A DNA stretch of 64,000 bases from Clostridia bacterium. Lineage in GTDB: Bacteria > Bacillota > Clostridia > Oscillospirales > RGIG577. Shown in pieces: positions 44,988-54,432 of this stretch. The stretch's first letter is position 1, and every line of letters starts with the position of its first letter. The stretch spans positions 1 to 64,000 of the forward strand of contig JAFWDJ010000019.1 of the NCBI GenBank assembly GCA_017513095.1. The letters run 5' to 3'. The position numbers were made by a program, and so were the translations under genes. Under the pieces are notes generated by a model, which did not search any database, was not told the DNA's origin, and was given only the letters and a program-made list of their open reading frames with translations.

Positions 44988-45290
44988 TTATTTCTTTGTG
45001 AACTTATCCTTTAAGTTGGTGAAGCCTGCCTTAATCTTGTCGTCTATATCGGTCTTGTCAAGCACTCCCTGCGCCTTCTGCTTCATGCTGTCCGCACCGG
45101 CCTTGATCTTGTCGTCGATGTCGGTCTTGTCAAGCATCTCCTGCGCCTTGTCCTTCATACCGCCGACGCCCGCCTTGATTTTATCGTCGATGTCGGTCTT
45201 GTCAAGCATCTCCTGCGCCTTGTCCTTCATTCCGCCGACGCCTGCCTTGATTTTATCGTCGATGTCGGTCTTATCAAGCGATTCCTGCGC
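44988..45290 (-). repeat. 72-bp tandem repeat in the LEA-like gene
   Basis: Four units coding for DKTDIDDKIKAG-type 24-mers. The middle two units are almost identical at DNA level, suggesting recent expansion. Farther upstream (45300-45940) the coding DNA holds weaker 33- and 66-bp periodicity. Confidence 0.85.
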
Positions 45291-45965
45291 TTTGCTCTTC
45301 AGTGTCTGCTTCGCATCCTCAACTTTTATTTTTGCCTCTTCGCGAGCTTCCTGTGCTTTTTCCTTTGCTTCACGGAGCTTTTCTTTTGCTTTCGCTTCGG
45401 CATCCTCGCGCGCATCAATGGCCTTCTCCTTTGCGCCTTCGAAAGTCTCTTTCATTTTCTCTCCGGCGCCGTAGCTTGCGTCGACAGCCTTATTTTTAAC
45501 TTCGCCGACCTTTTCCTTTACCTTCTCCTCGGCTTCGTCGCGTGCGTCGATGACTTTTTCCTTTGCCTCTTCAATCTTTTCCTTTGCCTCGTCGCGCGCG
45601 TCGATTACCTTCTCTTTTACTTCCTCTATCTTTTCCCTCGCCTTTTCTTTCACTTCTTCGCGCGTTTCGATAACTTTTTCTTTTGCTTCTTCAATCTTTC
45701 CCTTTACTTTTCCCTCGGCCTCGTCGCGCAGATCAACTGCCTTTTCCTTGGCTTCTTCGATCTTCTCTTTTACCTTTTCCTCGGCTTCATCACGCGCGTC
45801 GACAGCTTTTTCCTTAGCCTCTTCAATCTTCGCCTCAGCCTCGTCGCGTACGTCGACGGCCTTTTCCTTCGCTTCCTCTATTTTTTCCTTTACCTTCTCC
45901 TCGGCCTCGTCGCGTGCGTCCAATGCCTTATCCTTAATATCCTCCAGTTTGTCTTTTATGTCCAT
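44988..45965 (-). CDS. LEA-like amphipathic repeat protein
   Basis: 325 residues from ATG 45963-45965, nine bases after AAAGGAG. Almost the entire chain is repetitive. Residues about 10-215 carry 11- and 22-residue helical repeats such as EEAKEKAVDARDEAEEKVKE, like late-embryogenesis-abundant group 3 proteins. Residues about 230-325 are four 24-residue units, LDKTDIDDKIKAGVGGMKDK plus AQEM. There is no signal peptide or membrane helix, and no Cys or Trp in the repeats. Such proteins coat membranes or proteins during drying or stress. In a spore former a role in stress or dormancy is possible (inference). It has a strong own promoter. Confidence 0.8.
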   Translation of the reverse strand: MDIKDKLEDIKDKALDARDEAEEKVKEKIEEAKEKAVDVRDEAEAKIEEAKEKAVDARDEAEEKVKEKIEEAKEKAVDLRDEAEGKVKGKIEEAKEKVIETREEVKEKAREKIEEVKEKVIDARDEAKEKIEEAKEKVIDARDEAEEKVKEKVGEVKNKAVDASYGAGEKMKETFEGAKEKAIDAREDAEAKAKEKLREAKEKAQEAREEAKIKVEDAKQTLKSKAQESLDKTDIDDKIKAGVGGMKDKAQEMLDKTDIDDKIKAGVGGMKDKAQEMLDKTDIDDKIKAGADSMKQKAQGVLDKTDIDDKIKAGFTNLKDKFTKK

Positions 45966-46005
45966 CCCGTACACTCCTTTCAAAATTATAATATCTTTTG
46001 ATTTC

Positions 46006-46034
46006 AGTATACATTCTCCTGTGATAAAAGTCAA
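46006..46034 (-). promoter_or_regulatory. Promoter of the LEA-like gene
   Basis: TTGACT (46029-46034), 17 bases, TATACT (46006-46011) with TG two bases before as an extended -10. The -35 overlaps the trpF stop codon, so the gene has its own start right at the end of the trp operon. Confidence 0.75.
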
Positions 46035-46708
46035 TTTATGCGCGCTCCGAATTTTAATATCTCCCGAAGCTTTAGTTCGTCCTTAACCCCGGGGCTCATT
46101 TCCGCGCCCGTCATAATATCGGCCATAAAGGGATCGTACTTTTTTGCGATTTCCCCGATATTTTCGGAAGTTATGCCGCCCGCGAGTATCACGGGGACGC
46201 GGCTTTCATCTTTTATCGCCTCGTATAACGAAAAATCGGCGGGCAGGCTTCTTCCCGCGGCGTTTTCGGGCGCGCGCGGATCGCAGAGTATCGCATAAAC
46301 GCCCGCATCGCTCAAAAGCCGCGCGCATTCTCTTATATCGTCCGTGCCGAACTGCCTTAGACGCTCTCCCCGCGAAAACGGCATCGTCTTTATCACCCCC
46401 GTGCCGAGCGGCGAAAGCGCGCGCACGATGTGCATCGTATCCTCAAGCGTCTCTTTATAATGAAGCTGCACGAAATCGGGACGAAGCGCGGATATGAGCC
46501 CCACTATCTTCTCTCTGTCGCCGCCCGTAACTACGCACGTTTTAAGTCCCCGGGGGGCGGCGGCGATAAGGCGCGCCGCCTCGTCTCTTTTTAAATTCCA
46601 CGGCACCCGTGCGGGGTATTCGGTCACAAATCCCGCGACGTCCGCGTGAAGCCTTCCTAAGAGCCTTACGTCATCCTCGCGCATAAGGCCGCAAATTTTA
46701 ATTTTCAT
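46031..46708 (-). CDS. trpF: Phosphoribosylanthranilate isomerase (atypical)
   Basis: 225 residues. It converts N-(5-phosphoribosyl)anthranilate to CdRP. The N-terminal KICGL with catalytic Cys and VQLHYKE and ILAGGITSENI strands are clear. Two usual signatures are altered: the SPR region reads ARVPWNLKRDEA, and the GGTG/FDW phosphate loop region reads PRAPENAAGRSLPADF, although the general-acid Asp (LCDPR) is kept. Position as the last gene of the trp operon and a 4-base overlap with trpC support the assignment. Confidence 0.85.
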   Translation of the reverse strand: MKIKICGLMREDDVRLLGRLHADVAGFVTEYPARVPWNLKRDEAARLIAAAPRGLKTCVVTGGDREKIVGLISALRPDFVQLHYKETLEDTMHIVRALSPLGTGVIKTMPFSRGERLRQFGTDDIRECARLLSDAGVYAILCDPRAPENAAGRSLPADFSLYEAIKDESRVPVILAGGITSENIGEIAKKYDPFMADIMTGAEMSPGVKDELKLREILKFGARIN

Positions 46709-47403
46709 CGCGTTTCACCGCCGCACATTTCACGGTAGAACGACGCCGTATCCGCGGCGAGCCACAGCGCCGTGCCGACGAGCGCCGCGTCCGCGCCGTA
46801 TTTTATGGCGGCGCGCGCGTCGGCGGGCGTTTCTATGCCGCTTTCGCTTATAATGCACGCGCCCTCGGGCGCGTATGCGGCGAGAAGCTTCGTATGCGAA
46901 ACGCCGCCCGAGTCCTTCTCAAGGCCCGCAATATCGCGGTTGTTTATGCCCACAAGCCCCGCCCCGAGCGAACGCGCAAAGAGAAGCTCATCCTTCGTAT
47001 GCGTCTCAACGAGCGGCTCAAGGCCGATTTCCCCGGCCTTATAATAGAGTCTCGACACCGTCTCGCGGTCTGTCGTCGCGCAGATAAGCAGCACGGCCGC
47101 CGCACCGGCTTCTTTCGTTATATAAAGCTCGGCCTCGTCCGTTATAAAGTCCTTTCTCAGCACCGGCACGTCCACGGCGGCGGCTATCTTTCTTAAAAGC
47201 TCCACCGAGCCGCCGAAATGCTTTTCCTCGGTCACGACCGAGAGTGCCGGCGCCCCTAAATGTTCAAAGAGCATGGCCGTCTTTACGGGATCGCGCCCGC
47301 GCGTAAGCTCTCCTTCCTTCGGGGATATGAGCTTTATGTCGGGTATCACGGGGATAAGGCCCGATTTTTTCTTGTTCTTTATGCTGTCCGAAAAGCGCGT
47401 CAT
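46705..47403 (-). CDS. trpC: Indole-3-glycerol phosphate synthase (short form)
   Basis: 232 residues from ATG 47401-47403, which shares its first base with the trpD stop (TAATG). It closes the indole ring from CdRP. LRKDF, LVETH, GINNRDI and ISESGI provide the core catalytic residues. The first beta strand reads PDIKLISPKEG instead of the common AEIKRASPSKG, and about 40 residues of the normal N-terminal helix region are missing. The enzyme is therefore a shortened and divergent variant, together with its partner TrpF. Confidence 0.85.
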   Translation of the reverse strand: MTRFSDSIKNKKKSGLIPVIPDIKLISPKEGELTRGRDPVKTAMLFEHLGAPALSVVTEEKHFGGSVELLRKIAAAVDVPVLRKDFITDEAELYITKEAGAAAVLLICATTDRETVSRLYYKAGEIGLEPLVETHTKDELLFARSLGAGLVGINNRDIAGLEKDSGGVSHTKLLAAYAPEGACIISESGIETPADARAAIKYGADAALVGTALWLAADTASFYREMCGGETR

Positions 47404-48434
47404 TATTTTGCACCCGCGTATGCGTTCGATTTCTCTCTGAGTGCCGCAAGCTTCCTTTCTGCCGCGCCGCTGTCGATAAGCGAGCACGCAAGCTCGATGC
47501 CGTCCTTAAGGCTTTCGCATTTTCCGCCCACATAGAGCGCGCCGGCGGAGTTTATAACTATCGCGTCGCGTCTTGCGTCCTTTATCTCTCCCGAGAAAAC
47601 GCCGTTTATCGTCGCCGCGTTCACCTCGGGCGTGCCCGTCTTTATATCCTCGAGTCTGCATCTTTTAAGGCCGAAATCCTCGGGAGCGATGATATACTTT
47701 TTTACCTCGCCGTCCTTAAGCTCGTTTACCTTCGTTTCGCCGATGAGCGATATTTCGTCGAGGCCGTCCACGCCGTGAACGAACATTGCCCTCGTATAGC
47801 CGAGCTCCTTCGCAACGTACGTTACGGTATCGAGAAGCTCCTCCTTGTATACGCCTAAAAGGTGCCTCGGTGCGAATGCCGGATTGATGAGCGGACCTAT
47901 TATCGTATAAAATATCGTCTTAATGCCAAGCTCCGTTTCTGGCGGCAGCACCTTGCCCATAACGGGATGGAACAGCGGCGCGTAGATAAACGCAATGCCT
48001 ATTTCCTCGATGAGCTTTTCGACCTGCTCGGGTGTTAAGTTTATATTTACGCCGAGCGCCTCCAAAACGTCGGCGCTTCCCGAAAGGCTCGATATGGAGC
48101 GGCTGCCGTGCTTCGCGATCGGTATGCCGCCCGCAGCGGCTACGAGCGCCGTCGCCGTTGAGATATTGAAGGTACTAAGTCCCCCGCCGGTGCCGCAGGT
48201 GTCCATAAGCTCAAAGTCTACCTTCGGGCGAAGCGGCACGCAGTTTACTCTCATGGCCTTCGCTATTGCCGCGATCTCGGGCAGCGACGCGCCCTTCATT
48301 AAAAGAGCCACCTGGAAGCCCGCTATCTGAACGTCGGTCACCTCGTTTTTGTTTATCGCGGCTATCAGCGCGAATATCTCGTCCGAGCTTAAATTCTGCC
48401 TTGTCGTAAGTTTGGTAAGTATGTCCTTGTACAT
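47403..48434 (-). CDS. trpD: Anthranilate phosphoribosyltransferase
   Basis: 343 residues. Transfers phosphoribose from PRPP to anthranilate. DTCGTGGG (PRPP-binding) near residue 78, KHGSRSISSLSGSADVLEALG and NPAFAPRHLLGVY are diagnostic. It is not fused to a TrpG domain. It lies 31 bases after trpA. Confidence 0.95.
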   Translation of the reverse strand: MYKDILTKLTTRQNLSSDEIFALIAAINKNEVTDVQIAGFQVALLMKGASLPEIAAIAKAMRVNCVPLRPKVDFELMDTCGTGGGLSTFNISTATALVAAAGGIPIAKHGSRSISSLSGSADVLEALGVNINLTPEQVEKLIEEIGIAFIYAPLFHPVMGKVLPPETELGIKTIFYTIIGPLINPAFAPRHLLGVYKEELLDTVTYVAKELGYTRAMFVHGVDGLDEISLIGETKVNELKDGEVKKYIIAPEDFGLKRCRLEDIKTGTPEVNAATINGVFSGEIKDARRDAIVINSAGALYVGGKCESLKDGIELACSLIDSGAAERKLAALREKSNAYAGAK

Positions 48435-48465
48435 GTTTGTTCACTCCTGTTTTATATGAATTTTT

Positions 48466-49242
48466 TTATATATTTTTTATTGCCTCTTTCATGGATTTTA
48501 CGTATTCGTAAACGTGCTTTTCCGAGTCCCTGCCGTATTCTCCTATCAGGCGAACGATAGCGGAGCCTACGATTACGCCGTCCGAAAGCGCTGCCATTTC
48601 GCGCGCCTGCGCGGGCGTCGATATGCCGAAGCCGACCGCCGCGGGAATGTCGGAGACCTTCTTTGCAAGCGCCGTCATTTCGCTTATATTCGAGGTTATG
48701 CGGCTTCGCTCGCCCGTAACTCCGAGCGACGAAACGCAGTATAAAAAGCTCTCGGCTTCGCGCGCTATCATCTCTATGCGCTCCTTTGAAGTGGGCGCGA
48801 CGAGCGATATGAAATCAATGCCGTATTTCCGGCAGAGCGGCGCAAATTCGGCCTTCTCCTCAAACGGTACGTCGGGAAGTATCACGCCGCCTATGCCCGC
48901 GTCGCGAGCGCGCTTTAAAAACCGCTCCGTGCCGTATGAGAAAAGCACGTTCGCGTAAGTCATGAACACGAGCGGCACGTCTATATCGCCTCTTATCCTC
49001 GCCGTCATATCGAGTATCTTATCCGTCGTAACTCCGCCCGAGAGTGCACGAACGTTGGCCGCCTGAATTACGGGCCCTTCCGCCACGGGGTCGGAAAACG
49101 GGATGCCAAGCTCTATTACGTCGGCGCCCGCCGCGGCCATTGACTTTACGATTCGCTCCGTCGTTTCAAGATCGGGGTCGCCGCACGTTACGAACGGGAT
49201 GAAGGCCTTGCCGCCTTCAAACGCTTTTCTTATCCTGCTCAT
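48466..49242 (-). CDS. trpA: Tryptophan synthase alpha chain
   Basis: 258 residues, a TIM barrel that cleaves indole glycerol phosphate. Glu44 in [16 protein letters not shown] and the Asp in ILPDVPFEE are the catalytic pair. It overlaps the trpB stop by four bases, in line with the alpha-beta complex. Confidence 0.96.
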   Translation of the reverse strand: MSRIRKAFEGGKAFIPFVTCGDPDLETTERIVKSMAAAGADVIELGIPFSDPVAEGPVIQAANVRALSGGVTTDKILDMTARIRGDIDVPLVFMTYANVLFSYGTERFLKRARDAGIGGVILPDVPFEEKAEFAPLCRKYGIDFISLVAPTSKERIEMIAREAESFLYCVSSLGVTGERSRITSNISEMTALAKKVSDIPAAVGFGISTPAQAREMAALSDGVIVGSAIVRLIGEYGRDSEKHVYEYVKSMKEAIKNI

Positions 49243-50423
49243 TCGTAGATCTCCTCCCCTCTGTATCGCGCCATCGCGGCGCAGTCCTTGTCGCCGCGTC
49301 CCGAAATGTTTATAACGATTATTTTGTCCTTGTCCATCGTCGGCGCAAGCTTCATGGCGTACGCCACGGCGTGCGCGCTCTCGATGGCCGGTATTATGCC
49401 CTCGGTCTTTGAGAGATACTCAAAAGCCTCTACCGCCTCCTCATCGGTTATCGCCGTATATTCGGCGCGGCCGATATCGTGAAGGTACGCGTGCTCGGGG
49501 CCAATGCCCGGATAATCGAGCCCCGCCGAAATCGAATATACGGGAGCTATCTGCCCGTATTCGTCCTGGCAGAAGTAGGACTTCATGCCGTGGAATATGC
49601 CCTCGCGCCCCGTTGCGATCGTCGCCGCCGTCGACGGCGTATCTATGCCGAGCCCCGCCGCCTCGCAGCCGATGAGCCGCACGCTCTTGTCTTCGATGAA
49701 GTGGTAGAACGCGCCGATCGCGTTCGAGCCGCCGCCCACGCAGGCTATAACGGCGTCGGGCAGCCGCCCCTCTTTTTTTATCATCTGCTCTTTTATCTCC
49801 TTCGATATAACGGACTGAAAGTCCCTCACCATCTCAGGGAACGGATGCGGCCCCATAACGGAGCCTAAAACGTAATGCGTGTCGTCCATGCGCGCCGTCC
49901 ACTCTCGCATCGTCTCCGATACCGCGTCCTTGAGCGTAGCCGTGCCGCTTTTTACGGTGTGGACTGTCGCGCCGAGAAGGCGCATCCGATAGACGTTTAA
50001 CGCCTGGCGCTTCGTGTCCTCCTCGCCCATGAATATCTCGCACTCAAGCCCCATGAGCGCGGCCGCGGTCGCCGTCGCGACTCCGTGCTGTCCCGCGCCC
50101 GTTTCGGCTATGACGCGCGTTTTGCCCATCTTTTTTGCAAGCAGCGTCTGTCCCAGCACGTTGTTTATCTTATGGGAGCCGGTGTGATTTAAGTCCTCGC
50201 GCTTTAAATAGATTTTCGCGCCGCAAAGGTCGCGCGTCATATTCGCGGCGTAATATAAAAGCGAGGGCCTGCCCGCGTATTCGTTTAATAAAGCTTCAAG
50301 CTCGCGGTTAAAATCCGCGTCGTTCTTATATTTATCATACGCCGCCTCAAGCTCGCTTACGGCGTTCATAAGCGTTTCGGGTATATACTGCCCGCCGTGT
50401 ATGCCGTATCTTCCTTTTGCCAT
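49239..50423 (-). CDS. trpB: Tryptophan synthase beta chain
   Basis: 394 residues from ATG 50421-50423 (GGAGGATAAAACC upstream). PLP-binding Lys85 in [10 protein letters not shown] and Glu107 in AETGAGQHG are present, with GGGSNAIG for the phosphate. It condenses indole and serine. It is the first gene behind the Trp T-box, giving the order B-A-D-C-F with no trpE or trpG. Confidence 0.97.
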   Translation of the reverse strand: MAKGRYGIHGGQYIPETLMNAVSELEAAYDKYKNDADFNRELEALLNEYAGRPSLLYYAANMTRDLCGAKIYLKREDLNHTGSHKINNVLGQTLLAKKMGKTRVIAETGAGQHGVATATAAALMGLECEIFMGEEDTKRQALNVYRMRLLGATVHTVKSGTATLKDAVSETMREWTARMDDTHYVLGSVMGPHPFPEMVRDFQSVISKEIKEQMIKKEGRLPDAVIACVGGGSNAIGAFYHFIEDKSVRLIGCEAAGLGIDTPSTAATIATGREGIFHGMKSYFCQDEYGQIAPVYSISAGLDYPGIGPEHAYLHDIGRAEYTAITDEEAVEAFEYLSKTEGIIPAIESAHAVAYAMKLAPTMDKDKIIVINISGRGDKDCAAMARYRGEEIYE

Positions 50424-50439
50424 GGTTTTATCCTCCGTA

Positions 50440-50738
50440 CCTTGAAAATGCAAATAAAAAAGACCCTTCCTCAACGTAAATACGTCAAGGACGAGTCTTA
50501 TAGCTCGCGGTGCCACCTTGATTCGGAAAATTTGACTTTTCCGCGCTCTTTGGGATACCAACATATCCCCGGCAACTTACGTATGCCTTCACGTCGCCGA
50601 ATACTCGAAAGATACCTTTCTTTGTTCGACGCCCTCAGCGGCCCATTTGACAGCTTGTTTTCCGCCGGGCTCTCACCTGCCCCGACTCTCTGTGGGAACA
50701 TCACTGCCGTTACTTCCGCTTCAACGGTTTGTATTTGT
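50440..50738 (-). promoter_or_regulatory. Tryptophan T-box leader of the trp operon
   Basis: On the minus strand the T-box AGGTGGCACCGCG is at about 50506-50518, the distal stem I features AGAGAGTCGGGG and AGGTGAGAG are present, and a probable TGG specifier is at 50643-50645 (followed by GCCGCTGAGGG). The terminator hairpin at 50458-50498 ends in T6. Uncharged tRNA-Trp would favour the antiterminator and raise trp expression. Confidence 0.92.
50458..50498 (-). terminator. T-box-controlled terminator
   Basis: CCTTGACGT pairs with ACGTTGAGG (loop ATTT side) above a second AAGAC/GTCTT stem, followed by TTTTTT on the minus strand. Confidence 0.85.
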
Positions 50739-50743
50739 GTCAC

Positions 50744-50772
50744 ATATTATCACCGAAAAATGCGTCTGTCAA
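50744..50772 (-). promoter_or_regulatory. Promoter of the trp operon
   Basis: Perfect TTGACA (50767-50772), 17 bases, TAATAT (50744-50749). Confidence 0.85.
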
Positions 50773-50796
50773 TACTTTTTTGAAATTTATTCTAAA

Positions 50797-52674
50797 TTAT
50801 TCTAATTCGTTCGTCGGCGGATAACAAAGCTCGCCCTCGCAGACGTAATACGTCGGCTTATCGTTGACGATTTTGTACTCGCCGCCCTCGGCCGCGAGCT
50901 TAAACGCCCAGTCGGAGCGAACGCGCACGCCCTTGGGCGGCTTTTTACCTCGCGTCACGCAGATTATCTTCCGTGCGGGCAGGCGCGAACAGAGATAGAA
51001 CGCGAACGCCACGGGGCGCTTCATTGACTGCGCGTCCATGAACGCGTTCTGCCGCTTTGATAACTCCTCAAACGCGCCGTCCCCGCAAAGCAGCGAAAGG
51101 CGCGAGAGCACATACGCCATCACGCTGTTGCCCGACGGCATCGCGCCGTCGTACGTCTCCTTCGGCCTTGTAAAAAGGCGCTCGTTCTGCGCACCGGAGA
51201 AGAAAAATCCACCGTTTTGTGCGTCCCAAAAGTCGCGGCAGACTGCTTTTGCAAGCTCGGCCGCACGGTTTAAATACTTTTCGTCGAGCGTTGCCTCGTA
51301 AATCTCCAAAAGCGCGTAAATATAGAAGGCGTAATCGTCTAAAAAGCCCGCGCCCATGCGCCTGCCGCCGCCGATACCGGCGTAAACGACGCCGTCCGAC
51401 GTAAGCTTTTCCTCGATGAACGCCGCCGTCGCCTCGGCCTTTTTCGTATACTCTTCGCCGCCCGTTATGCGTCCCGCCATCGCGTACGCGGCCGCGGCGA
51501 GCGCGTTCCACGACGTGAGCCGCTTTTCGTCGGTATGAAGCTTCGCGCGGCTTTTCCTGTATTCGTACACACGCGCGGCAAGCTCGTCCTCGTGTCCGTT
51601 CGTATCGGGGTGATCTATGAGATTTAAAATATTCTTTCCGCCAAAGTTTCCCTCCTCGCTTACGCCGAAGCGCTCACAGAAGCGTTCGCCGTCATCGGGG
51701 CCGAGAAGCGAGATAAGCTCGTTTTTTGAAAAAACATAAAACTTCCCCTCCTCGCCCTCGGAATCGGCGTCCTGCGCCGAATAGAATCCGCCGTCGGGCG
51801 ACATAAGCTCCGATTCAAGATACGAAAAGACGCGAAGGGCCACGTTCTTATAAAACTCGTCGCCCGTCTCCTCGTAGGCGCAAAGATACGCGGCGGCGAG
51901 CCACGCGTTCCCATAGAGCATCTTCTCAAAATGGGGCACAAGCCAGTACCGGTCGGTCGAATAGCGGCAGAATCCGCCGCCGACGTGGTCGAACATACCG
52001 CCCTCGAACATCGCGCGAAGCGTCTTTTCGGCCATGCGCGGCGCAGTGCGCATAAGATACATCATTGCGTGCGGCGACGGGAACTTGGGCGCGCCGCCGA
52101 AGCCGCCGTACTCCTCGTCAAAGCCGCTCTCATACATTGATACAATGTAATCCCGCGACGGGTACCGGGCGTCGCTTTCGCCCGACGCTTTCGTGCGGTT
52201 TAACACCTCCGCCACGTGGGCGGACTGCGAGAGCACGCCCTCGCGGTTATTCTTCCACTGCTCGATTACGGCCTCCAGAAGCTTTAAAAAAAACGCCTTC
52301 GTAAAATAATTCCCCGCGTGAAAGGGCTTTCCGTCCGCGTCGGCGAATATGCTCATCGGCCAGCCGCCGCGGCCCGTCATCGCCTGACACGCGCGCATGT
52401 ATACGCCGTCAATATCGGGACGCTCCTCGCGGTCGACCTTTATGCAGACGAAATCGCGGTTTAAGGCCTCGGCCGCCTCTTCGTCCTCAAAGGTCTCGTG
52501 CGCCATGACGTGACACCAGTGGCACGTCGAATACCCTATGCTTATAAATACGGGCTTGTCCTCGCGGCGCGCCTTTTCAAAGGCCGCCTCTCCCCACGGA
52601 TACCAGTTCACGGGATTATGCGCATGCTGCAAAAGATACGGGCTCGTTTCGTGTATCAGCGCGTTTTCATACAT
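50797..52674 (-). CDS. Thioredoxin-like DUF255 protein (YyaL/SPATA20 family)
   Basis: 625 residues from ATG 52672-52674, after GAGGTG. The N-terminal thioredoxin-like domain (about 1-165) opens with [20 protein letters not shown] and has the redox pair Cys51 and Cys54 in CHWCHVM. The rest is an alpha/alpha six-barrel resembling glycosidases or N-acylglucosamine epimerases ([20 protein letters not shown]). The family is widespread but its function is unknown. It is monocistronic and lies upstream of the trp promoter. Confidence 0.88.
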   Translation of the reverse strand: MYENALIHETSPYLLQHAHNPVNWYPWGEAAFEKARREDKPVFISIGYSTCHWCHVMAHETFEDEEAAEALNRDFVCIKVDREERPDIDGVYMRACQAMTGRGGWPMSIFADADGKPFHAGNYFTKAFFLKLLEAVIEQWKNNREGVLSQSAHVAEVLNRTKASGESDARYPSRDYIVSMYESGFDEEYGGFGGAPKFPSPHAMMYLMRTAPRMAEKTLRAMFEGGMFDHVGGGFCRYSTDRYWLVPHFEKMLYGNAWLAAAYLCAYEETGDEFYKNVALRVFSYLESELMSPDGGFYSAQDADSEGEEGKFYVFSKNELISLLGPDDGERFCERFGVSEEGNFGGKNILNLIDHPDTNGHEDELAARVYEYRKSRAKLHTDEKRLTSWNALAAAAYAMAGRITGGEEYTKKAEATAAFIEEKLTSDGVVYAGIGGGRRMGAGFLDDYAFYIYALLEIYEATLDEKYLNRAAELAKAVCRDFWDAQNGGFFFSGAQNERLFTRPKETYDGAMPSGNSVMAYVLSRLSLLCGDGAFEELSKRQNAFMDAQSMKRPVAFAFYLCSRLPARKIICVTRGKKPPKGVRVRSDWAFKLAAEGGEYKIVNDKPTYYVCEGELCYPPTNELE

Positions 52675-52874
52675 GATATTCACCTCGCGAATATTATTTG
52701 CGGTTTTTATAATATTATTTTTACATTGCATTGCACCGTTTGTCAAAAATATTCGGAACTTTTTTTATTATTTCTCCCGTCAAAAGTCGAAAACAGAGAA
52801 TCCGGTATTGAATTATACTTAAAAAAGTGATAAATTACCGTATGTTACCCCAACAGGCTTACAAGGAGAAAAAA

Positions 52875-54092
52875 ATGGCTAAGAAAAGAGAGCGGCAGCG
52901 CAGGCACGTTTTCAGGAATACGATAATAACGCTTCTGATACTCGGCTGCGTATATTCGTTTCTGGTATATACCGATATGCCGTTTATAGCGAAGTGGCGC
53001 ACGATTTACATAGAAACGGCCATGACCACGTTTACGCACAAGTGGCTTGCGACCGCGTTCATCCCGAAGCAGGTCATAGCCGAGACGATGGGCTACGCGG
53101 CCGAGGTGGAATCAAAACAGGAGTCCATGTCAACTAATTCCTACTGGCACATATCGAAAGAGGACCTTGAGACCGTCTTTACCTTAAGCGGCAAAAAGGA
53201 CGACGGCAAAAAGTTCTCAAAGAAGAATCCCGACTTTGCGAAGGTCTATCCCGAGATCGACATAGACACGCTCGACGCCTACATGAGCGAACACGAGGAC
53301 GAGGCCTACGTTGACGGCTGCCTTTGGATTGACGCGGCGGACACGGCCGACGAGGACACGGGCATAAGAACGACGGCGGGCGACCGCGTGCTTGCCATAG
53401 ATACGAAGAACGGCATAGTGATAATCATGCGGCGCACGTCCGATTTTGTGGCGCGCATGGCGATAATAAAGAATCCCGATCGGGTAAGCGTCGCCGCGTC
53501 GCCCAACTACGGGCGCTCAGGCGCGAAGATCGCCGATATTTGCAAAAGCTCCGACGCCGTTTTGGGAATAAACGCCTCCGGCTTCGACGATCCCGACGGC
53601 AAGGGCAACGGCGCCGTATCCTACGGGCTTCTTATATCGGACGGTACGAAGCGCACCCAGGCCGCGGGAGGCACGTATAAGATGACAGGCTTCGATTACA
53701 GCGATACGCTTCTCATCGGAAGCTATTCGGATACGTCCGTTTTCAGGGACGCCGTGGAATTCAAGCCCATTTTGGTGCTCGACGGCAAAAGGGCGGTCGA
53801 GGGCAGCGCGGGCTGGGGCGTTCAGCCGCGAAGCGCGATAGGACAGACCGCGAACGGCGAGGTGCTTTTATTAATCGTGGACGGGCGTTCGCCCGGCTAT
53901 TCGATAGGCGCTACAATGGAGGAAATTGCAGAGCTCATGCTTGAATACAACGTATATCAGGCGATAAATCTCGACGGCGGCTCGTCGAGCGTGATGTATT
54001 ATAACGGCAGGATTATAACGAAGCCGTCCGCCGGCGATAAGGCAAACGGAAGACTACTGCCCGACGCCTTCGTCGTAAAAGCCGCGTCGTAA
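52875..54092 (+). CDS. Phosphodiester glycosidase family (NAGPA domain) protein
   Basis: 405 residues from ATG 52875, after AAGGAG. A basic N-terminus and one membrane helix (about 17-36) anchor it with the rest outside. The C-terminal domain (about 210-400) is of the NAGPA type (AIGQTANGEVLLLIVDGR, YNVYQAINLDGGSSSVMYY). Family members remove N-acetylglucosamine from phosphodiesters or act on cell-wall polymers. The central part (90-200) is not recognised. A repeat element begins directly after the stop codon. Confidence 0.8.
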   Translation: MAKKRERQRRHVFRNTIITLLILGCVYSFLVYTDMPFIAKWRTIYIETAMTTFTHKWLATAFIPKQVIAETMGYAAEVESKQESMSTNSYWHISKEDLETVFTLSGKKDDGKKFSKKNPDFAKVYPEIDIDTLDAYMSEHEDEAYVDGCLWIDAADTADEDTGIRTTAGDRVLAIDTKNGIVIIMRRTSDFVARMAIIKNPDRVSVAASPNYGRSGAKIADICKSSDAVLGINASGFDDPDGKGNGAVSYGLLISDGTKRTQAAGGTYKMTGFDYSDTLLIGSYSDTSVFRDAVEFKPILVLDGKRAVEGSAGWGVQPRSAIGQTANGEVLLLIVDGRSPGYSIGATMEEIAELMLEYNVYQAINLDGGSSSVMYYNGRIITKPSAGDKANGRLLPDAFVVKAAS

Positions 54093-54308
54093 GCCGAAAA
54101 AGGGCCGGACCGCCGAAAAGAATAGAATAACAGTGTAAAAACCACGTATAGCAGTTTTACGAACAGAAAATATTATTCACGTCGTTCTCAAGCAGCTTTT
54201 GCGCCGTAACCTTTGGGTTACGGCGTTTTCGTCTATTGCCGATTGCCTTCTCTGCCGTATTTAATACGCCGACGTTCGCCAATCGACAATTCCAACCGCT
54301 TTTTCGGC
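54093..54308 (+). repeat. Intergenic element, copy A (inverted ends, multi-hairpin)
   Basis: It starts at the base after the NAGPA gene stop codon. The ends pair: GCCGAAAAAG at 54093 with CTTTTTCGGC ending at 54308. Inside are GTAAAA-TTTTAC, the terminator-like GCCGTAACC-TTTG-GGTTACGGC (about 54203-54224), and a nested TTGCCGATTG/CAATCGACAA stem with CGTATTTAATACG at its tip. Copy B is at 61002-61222; the 92-bp core 54201-54292 differs from it by about six substitutions and two single-base gaps. There is no ORF. Confidence 0.75.
54202..54230 (+). terminator. Terminator-like hairpin within copy A
   Basis: CGCCGTAACC, loop TTTG, GGTTACGGCG, then TTTTC. It would end the NAGPA transcript. Confidence 0.7.
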
Positions 54309-54320
54309 ATACTTTTAAAC

Positions 54321-54351
54321 CATTCCGAGAAAAAACGGAATGCTTTTTTAT
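54321..54351 (+). terminator. Second hairpin with T tract before the amidohydrolase gene
   Basis: CATTCCG (54321-54327) and CGGAATG (54336-54342), then CTTTTTTATT. It insulates the following promoter. Confidence 0.8.
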
Positions 54352-54379
54352 TGTTTATGCGGGATTTTTTTGGTACAAT
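54351..54379 (+). promoter_or_regulatory. Promoter of the amidohydrolase-sirtuin unit
   Basis: TTGTTT (54351-54356), 17 bases, TACAAT (54374-54379), with TGG before the -10. Confidence 0.6.
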
Positions 54380-54432
54380 ATACTAAAAGGCCGCACATTC
54401 GGGCGGCAAAGAATAAAAAGGAGGGGTAAAAC

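Noticed and set aside
44988-45940. Direct repeats as a CRISPR array
   Set aside because: Repeats are in frame, contiguous without unique spacers, and encode periodic amphipathic helices.
54093-54308. Repeat element as an insertion sequence
   Set aside because: Too short and without any transposase frame; at most a non-autonomous derivative.
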